Shown piece by piece: positions 1 to 6,136 of a DNA stretch of 7,249 nt. The notes under the pieces were generated by a model. It was not told the DNA's origin. It ran no database searches and saw only the letters and a program-made list of their open reading frames with translations. The stretch is from positions 1 through 7,249 of the forward strand of contig DAOWNO010000102.1 of NCBI GenBank assembly GCA_030642525.1, read 5' to 3'. Position 1 is the first letter of the stretch; the number at the start of each line of letters is the position of its first letter. A program made the translations under genes and the position numbers. The DNA comes from Candidatus Aegiribacteria sp. (GTDB lineage Bacteria; Fermentibacterota; Fermentibacteria; Fermentibacterales; JCC-6).

Positions 1-51
1 GTTGAGACCAATGATGACTTTGTAATCGGCAAATTTGCCATCATTAAGTAG
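1..51 (+). CDS. C-terminal end of an upstream exported protein (partial; possibly PorU/C25-like or T9SS cargo)
   Basis: The first reading frame is open from base 1 and ends at a TAG (49-51), giving the 16-residue tail VETNDDFVIGKFAIIK. A tail that alternates hydrophobic residues and ends in a basic-flanked beta strand (GKFAIIK) resembles the last strand of T9SS/FlgD-like C-terminal domains, and resembles C25-type (gingipain/PorU-like) proteins of FCB bacteria. In Bacteroidota porU often lies directly before porV, which fits the gene that follows here. The stop codon lies inside the ribosome binding site of that next gene, so the two are probably cotranscribed and translationally coupled. That this is a gene end is fairly likely. 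The PorU or cargo identity is only inference, because 16 residues cannot settle a family. Confidence 0.5.
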   Translation, partial: VETNDDFVIGKFAIIK

Positions 52-59
52 GAGAGGAG
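50..59 (+). promoter_or_regulatory. Ribosome binding site fixing the start of the PorV/PorQ-family gene
   Basis: AGGAGAGGAG lies 5 nt before the ATG at 65. It supports that ATG over an in-frame TTG at 35, which would place the Shine-Dalgarno sequence inside the coding region and add ten residues in front of an already complete signal peptide. It overlaps the stop codon of the upstream gene. Confidence 0.8.
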
Positions 60-64
60 TGACC

Positions 65-1048
65 ATGAAGTATACAGGTATAATCCTGACCGTAGCGGTC
101 GCCGTTTTCCTGCTGTTCCCGACTTTTGCCGAGGCAGGATCCTTTGCCAAGGTCGGGACTGCCGGTGCTCAGTTCCTGAAACTTGGACTGGGTGCTCGCG
201 GAACCGCGATGGGTGGAGCGTTTATCGCTACCGCTGACGACCCCAGTGCTGCATTCTGGAATCCGGCCTGTCTCGTGAGAGTGCCCGGAACACAGGTGCA
301 GTTCACCGGTACGCAGTGGTATGGAGATATTCTTTACGGTGGTGCTGTTGTAACAAAGGAGTTCAGTGGAATAGGAACTTTCGCTGTTCAGTTTGCGATG
401 CTGCAGTCCGGCGATATGGACGTAACCACCGTTGAACAGCCCGAAGGAACGGGAGAGACTTTTTCATGCACTGATATGGTTGCGGGTCTTTCTTTCTCCA
501 GAATGCTCACTGACAGATTCAGCGCGGGTCTTACCGTGAAGTATGTCAGAGAGCAGTGGGATGATGTCTCCGCAGGCGGAATTGCTGTTGATATCGGTAC
601 TCTTTACGACACAGGTTTCAAAACCCTTCGTATAGGAATGTCCATACAGCACTTCGGCGGCGAGCTTACTCCTGATGGGAAGTACACTACGTGGAACAGC
701 GGGGAAGATTCTCTGGAAGTATACGATTCATACTCGATGCCAATGACTTTCAGGCTTGGAATGGCGATGGATATCATCAACAGAGGATCGCATTTCCTCA
801 CAGTCGAAGTTGATGGAGTTCATCCCAGTGATAATGTAGAACAGCTTGGAATAGGTGCAGAGTACTGGTTCAACAATATGTTCGCCCTTCGCGGCGGATA
901 CCGTATTAACACGGATGAAGAGGGTCTTACAGCTGGAGCGGGATTTAATATCCCTGTTGGCAGCAATACTATTTCCCTCGATTACGCCTATGCGGACTGG
1001 AACAGACTGGAAATGGTTCATAGAGCCAGTCTGGGGTTCGCGTTTTAG
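65..1048 (+). CDS. PorV/PorQ-family outer-membrane beta-barrel protein
   Basis: This 327-residue protein is predicted to be an outer-membrane beta-barrel of the PorV/PorQ family. In Bacteroidota, PorV (LptO) shuttles T9SS cargo from the translocon to the PorU attachment complex, and PorQ belongs to the same family. The N-terminus is a clear signal peptide, with a hydrophobic run at about residues 5-21 and a likely cleavage after AEA (22-24). It is followed by the family signature at about 31-70: GTAGAQFLKLGLGARGTAMG, then GGAF and the DDPSAAFWNPA segment. The rest consists of alternating amphipathic strands rich in Gly and aromatics, and the chain ends in Phe (LGFAF), as is usual for outer-membrane barrels. 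FCB genomes often carry several paralogs, so a specific PorV rather than PorQ or general-paralog assignment is not secure. The T9SS-type cargo encoded downstream makes a PorV-like role attractive. Confidence 0.88.
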   Translation: MKYTGIILTVAVAVFLLFPTFAEAGSFAKVGTAGAQFLKLGLGARGTAMGGAFIATADDPSAAFWNPACLVRVPGTQVQFTGTQWYGDILYGGAVVTKEFSGIGTFAVQFAMLQSGDMDVTTVEQPEGTGETFSCTDMVAGLSFSRMLTDRFSAGLTVKYVREQWDDVSAGGIAVDIGTLYDTGFKTLRIGMSIQHFGGELTPDGKYTTWNSGEDSLEVYDSYSMPMTFRLGMAMDIINRGSHFLTVEVDGVHPSDNVEQLGIGAEYWFNNMFALRGGYRINTDEEGLTAGAGFNIPVGSNTISLDYAYADWNRLEMVHRASLGFAF

Positions 1049-1065
1049 CTGACTTTAGATACCCG

Positions 1066-1092
1066 CGGGGCAGATGATGTATCACTGCCCCG
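1066..1092 (+). promoter_or_regulatory. Strong stem-loop between the PorV-family gene and the GWxTD pair
   Basis: CGGGGCAG (1066-1073) pairs perfectly with CTGCCCCG (1085-1092). Inside it, past a single unpaired A (1074), TGAT (1075-1078) pairs with ATCA (1081-1084). The result is an 8-bp GC-rich stem topped by 3-4 more pairs. No T-run follows, so it is not a classical Rho-independent terminator. It ends about 8 nt before the ribosome binding site (about 1100-1106) of the next gene, so it could be an mRNA processing or stability element, an attenuating structure, or a weak terminator that separates expression of the barrel from the genes downstream. The fold is visible in the sequence; the role is inferred. 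Confidence 0.6.
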
Positions 1093-1110
1093 GTCGGTCG
1101 GAAGGAATGA

Positions 1111-2262
1111 ATGACACTTCTTGCACTGGTACTTTCGGTACTCACCGGTTTCCAGGTAACCTGGAATGTTGAGCCTGCCCGCGAGCAGGAGGGTGGTGCA
1201 GTACACATGACTGTACGCCTTGATGAAGAGGATCTGCTCTTTGTGATAGAAGATGGAACGGAGGCCGCTTCCTGGGAAGTTGCCGCTGTCATTGATGGTG
1301 AGTTAACCGTGAGAAACAGTGAATCAGTATTAAAGAGCGAGTTACCGGTAATCGAGACACTTTCGATTCTGAATGTACCGACAGGCAGTCATTTGCTGAC
1401 AGTTATTATGAGGGATCTTGAAACCGGCAGGAGCTATTCATGGGAGGAAGAAATAGAAGTCTCCCTGGTGGATAGTGCCTTCTGGTCTTCAGGCGGTCTT
1501 CAAATTCTTGAAGGATCAAAACAGAGAGCTTCCGGTTCAACCGAAGTTGTCTGGAATGTTTACTCCCCCTCACTATCTAACGAACCCGACTCCATATGTG
1601 CCGCATATGTCCTGAGGGACGCGAGCGGTATTACCAGAGGAGAGGGATGGATGAATATGACCGCTTCTCGAAGCAGTTTTGAATACACGGCATCAATTGA
1701 TATTAATCGTCTTGATGCAGGCGAGTACGAAATACTTGCTGTTGTCATGTACGATGATGAAATTGTCGCCGCTTCCGGAAAGAGACTCGAATTACTTCAA
1801 TCCTGGGATGTATGGGGAGAAGATCCTGATCTGACAGAGAAATTGATCAGACAAATTTCGAGTTCATCAGAACTGAGGGCTCTTTCCAACGCAGAAGGAC
1901 CATTCAGCCGAAACGCTGTGATGGCAGAATTCTGGCACAGGAGAGACCCCTCGCCGGGAACCGTTCGGAATGAATATCTGGAGGAGTATCTTACAAGGCT
2001 TGACTATATAGAGGATCACTTCTCTGTTCTTAATAAAATGGGTATCAATACAGACCGGGGGAGAGTATATGTTCTCCTGGGTGAGCCAGACATCAGAGAG
2101 AACAGACCGCTTGAGAACTTCAGTCTTCCCAGTCAAACCTGGATTTATTTTACTCCCCCTCTCGAAGTGGATTTCGTTGATTATGACGGATACGGAGAGT
2201 TCGAACTTTTTACGGAATGGGAGGAGGTCAGGAATGCCTGGGAAAGGCATAGGATTTTCTAG
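1111..2262 (+). CDS. GWxTD-domain protein, variant copy lacking the signature Trp
   Basis: This 383-residue protein has a C-terminal GWxTD-type domain. The region at about 274-320 contains FWHRRDPSPGT (274-284), RNEYLEEYLTRLDYIEDHF and then GINTDRGRVYVLLGEPD (311-327). This matches the usual FW-RRDP ... GWxTDRGRVYxxYGPPD layout, except that Trp of GWxTD is Ile and YGPP is LGEP. Residues about 15-230 look like two beta-sandwich domains (for example VTWNVEPA and STEVVWNVYSP). The biochemical role of the family is not known; members are exported proteins of FCB and related bacteria. The start is fixed by a GGAAGGA ribosome binding site (about 1100-1106) and an in-frame TGA just before the ATG (1108-1110). 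The resulting signal peptide is short and has no basic residue (MTLLALVLSVLTGFQ), so export is likely but not certain. Its last 29 bases overlap the next gene, a second GWxTD protein. Confidence 0.82.
   Translation: MTLLALVLSVLTGFQVTWNVEPAREQEGGAVHMTVRLDEEDLLFVIEDGTEAASWEVAAVIDGELTVRNSESVLKSELPVIETLSILNVPTGSHLLTVIMRDLETGRSYSWEEEIEVSLVDSAFWSSGGLQILEGSKQRASGSTEVVWNVYSPSLSNEPDSICAAYVLRDASGITRGEGWMNMTASRSSFEYTASIDINRLDAGEYEILAVVMYDDEIVAASGKRLELLQSWDVWGEDPDLTEKLIRQISSSSELRALSNAEGPFSRNAVMAEFWHRRDPSPGTVRNEYLEEYLTRLDYIEDHFSVLNKMGINTDRGRVYVLLGEPDIRENRPLENFSLPSQTWIYFTPPLEVDFVDYDGYGEFELFTEWEEVRNAWERHRIF
2219..2227 (+). promoter_or_regulatory. Ribosome binding site inside the first GWxTD gene, fixing the start of the second
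   Basis: GGGAGGAGG lies 6 nt before the ATG at 2234. It selects that start over in-frame upstream starts as far back as 2069, which would overlap the preceding gene by about 190 bases and put non-signal sequence ahead of a good signal peptide. Its position inside the upstream coding region implies translational coupling of the two GWxTD proteins. Confidence 0.8.
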
Positions 2263-3571
2263 GACTGTTGCGTTGCTGGCGATTTGTGGAATCGCCGGCG
2301 GTTCGAATCTCGCTTCGCTCAGCCAGGGTGATATCCGTTTTGGAATTGATACAGCGCTTTTCGATTACACCGGAACCGGTTCTCTCGGTTTGGAAATCTA
2401 TCAGCAGCTGAATATAGAGCAGTTTTCCATGGATCAGGATTCAATGGCAAGGTTTTCCACGCTTATTGTACTGATTTCCGGAAATGGAGACACTGTTGCG
2501 GTTGACCAGTGGAACTCTGAGACTATCTGGGCTCAGAACAGATCGGTTGTCAACAGTACTGTTCTTGCTGTTACGCCCGGAGAATACGTTCTGAATGTTG
2601 TTGTAACGGATGTCGGAAACGGAAGAGAGGGACAGCTGTCCCGCAGCGTTGAAATTGAATCTCCGATAAACCTCAGCGAGATTGAACTCGCAAAAGCTGT
2701 AGTTCCGGCTCAGGAGGGATCGTTTAACCCTTTAAGAAAGGGTGAACTGATAATATATCCTGCAGCAAGCGGAAGTTTTACGCTTCCCGGAGAGCACACG
2801 CTTTACTACTACGTAGAGATATATGGCGCGGGTGGCAGTACAATGCGCATGCGGAGTCAGCTGCAAACCTATACCGGAGAGATCATATTCGCTCGACCCT
2901 GGGTACCCTTGACGGTGCCTGATGGCGCGGATGCGATTGGTCTGGTAGACAGCCTCGACTTATCTGTTATACGGAACTCTGGACTTCATAGAGTGGTTCT
3001 GGCAACTGTTATTCAGGACGATACTCTTGAAGTAGAAAAACTTCTGATGGTGGGAAGAGATGTGGAATACTTTTCTGAATCCGGTGAGGAATCGTCGGAG
3101 GAAGTCACTGTACTGCCTTATCCTGAGCATTTCAGACTTATTCTATCCAACAGGGAACTCGACATCTATGACAACCTTGATGAAAATGCCGCTGTCAGGT
3201 TCTACTCTGCATACTGGCGGGGTCGAACCGAGCAGCGTCAGCAATTCGAAACACGCTGCAATGAGAGCGAGAGATATGCAGGCGCTTTCAGAAATGGCTG
3301 GGAAACCGACCGGGGAAGAGTATATGTTATCTATGGTCCCCCGGATGATATTGAAGCTGTTCTCTTTCAGGGAGGACTGGATCCTTATGAGATCTGGTTC
3401 TATTACGAAGGCATGAATGAAAGGTTCGTTTTTGCCGACAGGAGGGGAACAGGAGAATACGAACAGATCTTCTCCACACTTGAAGGAGAAGTCAGCTACT
3501 CTAATTGGGAGGAAATGATTTCACCTATCGGTATCGGATCAGGTGAAGGCGGAGATACCTCCCAGGAATGA
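2234..3571 (+). CDS. GWxTD-domain protein with canonical motif
   Basis: This 445-residue exported protein has the full motif GWETDRGRVYVIYGPPDD at 355-372, followed by YEIWFYYEG (385-393), the usual strand after the motif, and RFVFADRRGTGEYEQI (397-412). The N-terminus is a signal peptide with a basic n-region (MPGKGIGFSR) and a hydrophobic core (about 11-21). Residues about 32-280 are beta-rich, probably two sandwich domains (YVLNVVVTD, HTLYYYVEIYGAGG, HRVVLATVIQDD). An acidic/Ser linker (SESGEESSEE, 281-290) separates them from the GWxTD domain. The architecture parallels that of the gene before it, which it overlaps by 29 bases, so the two probably arose by duplication and are made together, perhaps as a heteromer. 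The family function is not established. The TGA stop is followed by 33 further open codons in the same frame, which contain the small ORF listed separately. Confidence 0.87.
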   Translation: MPGKGIGFSRTVALLAICGIAGGSNLASLSQGDIRFGIDTALFDYTGTGSLGLEIYQQLNIEQFSMDQDSMARFSTLIVLISGNGDTVAVDQWNSETIWAQNRSVVNSTVLAVTPGEYVLNVVVTDVGNGREGQLSRSVEIESPINLSEIELAKAVVPAQEGSFNPLRKGELIIYPAASGSFTLPGEHTLYYYVEIYGAGGSTMRMRSQLQTYTGEIIFARPWVPLTVPDGADAIGLVDSLDLSVIRNSGLHRVVLATVIQDDTLEVEKLLMVGRDVEYFSESGEESSEEVTVLPYPEHFRLILSNRELDIYDNLDENAAVRFYSAYWRGRTEQRQQFETRCNESERYAGAFRNGWETDRGRVYVIYGPPDDIEAVLFQGGLDPYEIWFYYEGMNERFVFADRRGTGEYEQIFSTLEGEVSYSNWEEMISPIGIGSGEGGDTSQE

Positions 3572-3586
3572 AAGGTGAAGGGAATA

Positions 3587-3673
3587 ATGCCTGAGCGCAC
3601 AGAGCATTGTGAAAAGGCATACGAATATGTTGATGCGGTTTGTATACCGCTTAAAGTAGGAGGTCGAATATGA
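3587..3673 (+). CDS. Possible 28-residue ORF coupled to the large cargo gene
   Basis: An ATG at 3587 opens 28 codons ending in a TGA (3671-3673) that overlaps the ATG of the next gene as ATGA. A purine-rich stretch (AAAGGTGAAGGGA, 3571-3583) could serve as its ribosome binding site. The peptide starts MPERTEHCEKAYEYVDAVC, has Cys at 8 and 19, and shows no signal peptide or membrane segment. It lies in the same frame as the preceding GWxTD gene, directly after its TGA, so it could instead be a decayed C-terminal extension or a chance ORF. A 5-bp inverted repeat (GCGGT 3635-3639, ACCGC 3646-3650) lies within it. No family is recognised. It could act as a leader for translational coupling, but this is only inference. 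Confidence 0.3.
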   Translation: MPERTEHCEKAYEYVDAVCIPLKVGGRI

Positions 3674-6123
3674 TAATATTTGCGGGATCGCGCAGGAATG
3701 GCTTGCTTGCCATCCTGACGGCGCTCCTGTTACCGGCCCTGGGAGTTGGTGTGGCAAGTGCTGACATGAGTGTCGGGGATACAGTGATTCTGAAAGTTCC
3801 CGATCTTTCTGAGTTCGCGGGTGATATCGAGGAACATCAGTTTACTTGTCGGGCTGTTACGGAACACGCCTACTGGCTGGTGCAGGACACGGTATCGGTT
3901 AAAGATACTACAGGACTGGCGCCTCTCGGCACTATTGTATGGGATAGCCTGATGACCCAGGCTGAGCTGGACATAATGACCGCTGATTTTGAAGGTGGCG
4001 AAGTCGATGTCTATGGGACTGTAACAGAATATCTCGGGAATATCCCGGATACAGATGAAGATCCAAGGATCTGGATTGTATTCGCGACAATACCCGATGT
4101 TTACAATTCAGCCCCTGCCGATAGACAGGTCATGGTGTATGTAAATCCTGAGGATGTTGATGGAAGCGGACTTTTCAACAGTCATGACATCTTCTACATC
4201 AATGTGCATTCATACACTGAAACAGAACAAATGTTTAATAATATCGCCATGTTCGCTAGAAAGAATAACGTACCGAACGGTCTTGGAGAGCTTCTAAGAA
4301 CGGCAGTTCTGCCTACGGAAGACCTCTGGATCACAAGAGGACTGGGCGCGGTATGTGAGTACCTGTGCTATGGTCTTACAATCACGGATGACGGGAAAGG
4401 CCCGGGCCTGCGCTATGATCTGAAGAAGTTAAAGAGAACTCTTTACATCGAACTTACCTACTGGATGACTGGCCCAAAAGATAACCGACATCTGAAAGAT
4501 TACTGCATAGCAAGAGGCGCTGAGTTCCTCTGGATGATGTATCTTTCTCAGCGTTATGATGACACTATCCTGAATTCCATTGCTCAATCCGACACTACTT
4601 CCATGCTGAATGTGGCAAGAGCGATAGATTCATCAATTCCGGACAGTGTTGCCATACAGACCAATGTTGTTCCTATCTACGACGACTGGCTTATCTGCAA
4701 CCTTCTCAATGACCTGAAGATTGAATCATTCGGCGGGATATATACGTATGATATACTCCCGGATAGTATTGATTTCGGCGGTATTGGCCAGTCTGCATCG
4801 TTTGTGAAAAGATTCTCCTCAGGTTATCCGCTGGGTGTATGGATAGCAGCTGCAGATAAGGGGATGAAGGCTCCGATCTGGGCCGCGCAATACGTTGAGT
4901 TTACTGGTGAATACGCTGATTATCCAACTGTATATTTTAACGGTATGTATTCGGATGGCGGCGGATCAGGAACAGTACTCGACGGAAAGTGGAAGGGATT
5001 AGTTGTAGCGCTCAACGAGGACGAAACAGAAATCCTTTCCATTGAAACCGTTCCCATGGATGATTTCTATATGGGCTCATTCGAGCTTTCAGGTGGCTCA
5101 ACCTACCTGATCACTACAAACAACAACGAGGGTGGACTGAGTGATCTCAGGTTCGTTCTGTCGCAGGATTCGGACATTCCTGACGTTCTTCTGTCAGCTC
5201 ATCAGAATACTGTTAACGATCAGTATATAACTCTATATACCACTCTGTACGACAGTATTCCGGAAGGATTTGACTGGTACGGACCTATCTTTACAGCGAC
5301 AGAGACGACGACTGATACTTCCAGTCTTTTCACCATGTCAGTCTTTTACGAAACTCTCTGGTCGCACAGGTTCACCGCTTGGGAACCCGGGGCATACAAT
5401 CTGCAGATCGCAGGTTATGACAGTACTGGATTCAGCGCTACTAACAGTATCGCTGTATCTGTTGACTATGTAACATCGGGCGGCCTGTCACTCAGCATGA
5501 ATGACATACATCTGAATGTCGCTGCCGGAGCTGCTGCTCCCGGCACGATGGTCAGCTTGTGTGAATCAGGAATGCTTGGTCTTGCGGTAGAAACACAGAC
5601 TTCACTCGAAGCAGTTCGCGGCCAGTTGACCGGCATTCTTGCCGGACCGGTGAGCATTCCATCTATTGATGCAGTGATTTCGTTCCCTGCTGACAATTCC
5701 GAAGGTGCTGTGTACAGTTACAGTTCCGACGGATGGAACAGACTGGAAAGCTGGTTCCAGAACGGCAGAATGATCGCTGCGGTCTCCGATGGCGGAAATT
5801 ACGCATTTGGTTCGTCTCCCGGTGTGTCATCACCGGAGATTCCTGCTGATTTCCGCTTTGGCGGCACATATCCCAACCCGTTCAGCGCGGAAGCTGCAAT
5901 CAGTTTCTCGCTGCCTTCAACGGGACATGTGAATGTAACGATCTACGACATGACAGGTAGAGCCATCAGGACTCTTTCCGACACGGAGATGATGGCAGCT
6001 GAACATAGTCTTATCTGGGATGGTCTTGATGAAGCAGGCCATGCGGTCGGAGCAGGAGTTTACTTCTGCAGACTGCAGGCATGCGGAGAGACAGTTACCC
6101 AGAAGATGCTTCGGATAGAGTAG
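3670..6123 (+). CDS. Secreted M30-like metallopeptidase homolog without HExxH, with T9SS type A sorting domain
   Basis: This 817-residue exported protein has a signal peptide with a basic n-region (SRRN), a hydrophobic core at about 11-28 and a cleavage site after ASA (29-31). Residues about 129-345 follow the layout of M30/immune-inhibitor-type peptidases common in FCB genomes: DEDPRIWIVFATIPDVY (129-145), DIFYINVHS (173-181), EDLWITRGLGAVCEYL (217-232) and AEFLWMMYLSQRYDD (284-298). The zinc motif expected near 206-210 reads GELLR instead of HExxH, no HExxH occurs anywhere, and the usual W-x-x-E-G reads WITRG, so it is probably not catalytic. Beta-sandwich domains follow (about 430-500, 505-600, 605-715). 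The C-terminus (about 728-817) is a FlgD-like T9SS sorting domain with YPNPF (734-738), VNVTIYDMTGR, LIWDGLDEAG, GVYFCRL and a final KMLRI strand. AGGAGGT (3658-3664) lies 5 nt before the ATG. Peptidase ancestry was judged by eye from remembered family patterns. The sorting domain is secure. Confidence 0.82.
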   Translation: MIIFAGSRRNGLLAILTALLLPALGVGVASADMSVGDTVILKVPDLSEFAGDIEEHQFTCRAVTEHAYWLVQDTVSVKDTTGLAPLGTIVWDSLMTQAELDIMTADFEGGEVDVYGTVTEYLGNIPDTDEDPRIWIVFATIPDVYNSAPADRQVMVYVNPEDVDGSGLFNSHDIFYINVHSYTETEQMFNNIAMFARKNNVPNGLGELLRTAVLPTEDLWITRGLGAVCEYLCYGLTITDDGKGPGLRYDLKKLKRTLYIELTYWMTGPKDNRHLKDYCIARGAEFLWMMYLSQRYDDTILNSIAQSDTTSMLNVARAIDSSIPDSVAIQTNVVPIYDDWLICNLLNDLKIESFGGIYTYDILPDSIDFGGIGQSASFVKRFSSGYPLGVWIAAADKGMKAPIWAAQYVEFTGEYADYPTVYFNGMYSDGGGSGTVLDGKWKGLVVALNEDETEILSIETVPMDDFYMGSFELSGGSTYLITTNNNEGGLSDLRFVLSQDSDIPDVLLSAHQNTVNDQYITLYTTLYDSIPEGFDWYGPIFTATETTTDTSSLFTMSVFYETLWSHRFTAWEPGAYNLQIAGYDSTGFSATNSIAVSVDYVTSGGLSLSMNDIHLNVAAGAAAPGTMVSLCESGMLGLAVETQTSLEAVRGQLTGILAGPVSIPSIDAVISFPADNSEGAVYSYSSDGWNRLESWFQNGRMIAAVSDGGNYAFGSSPGVSSPEIPADFRFGGTYPNPFSAEAAISFSLPSTGHVNVTIYDMTGRAIRTLSDTEMMAAEHSLIWDGLDEAGHAVGAGVYFCRLQACGETVTQKMLRIE

Positions 6124-6136
6124 GAAGGAGGGAGAA

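Noticed and set aside
35..64. TTG start giving a 337-residue PorV-family protein
   Set aside because: It would put the ribosome binding site (50-59) inside the coding region and add ten residues before a complete signal peptide. The ATG at 65 is better placed.
998..1013. 16-bp exact repeat TGGAACAGACTGGAAA shared with 5734-5749
   Set aside because: Both copies encode WNRLE in frame with the same codons inside unrelated proteins, so coincidence of a short coding stretch is the simpler explanation.
2069..2233. N-terminal extension of the second GWxTD protein to 500 residues
   Set aside because: The extra 55 codons overlap the conserved GWxTD domain of the preceding gene. A strong ribosome binding site and signal peptide mark the ATG at 2234.
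3060..3416. 118-codon + strand frame inside the second GWxTD gene
   Set aside because: It is out of frame with the well-supported GWxTD domain and has no recognisable features, so it is a shadow frame.
3569..3571. TGA of the second GWxTD gene as a selenocysteine or recoded codon
   Set aside because: The protein already ends in a normal hydrophilic tail, no strong hairpin follows immediately, and other genes here use ordinary stops. Readthrough is kept only as an alternative for the small ORF.
3635..3650. Inverted repeat GCGGT-TTGTAT-ACCGC as a terminator
   Set aside because: It has only five pairs and is followed by TTAAAGTAGGAGG rather than a T-run. It is too weak to call a terminator.
3590..3669. 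Sigma-70-type promoter before the large cargo gene
   Set aside because: TTGTGA (3607-3612) and TATACC (3643-3648) are 30 bases apart, too far for a -35/-10 pair, and no better combination was seen.
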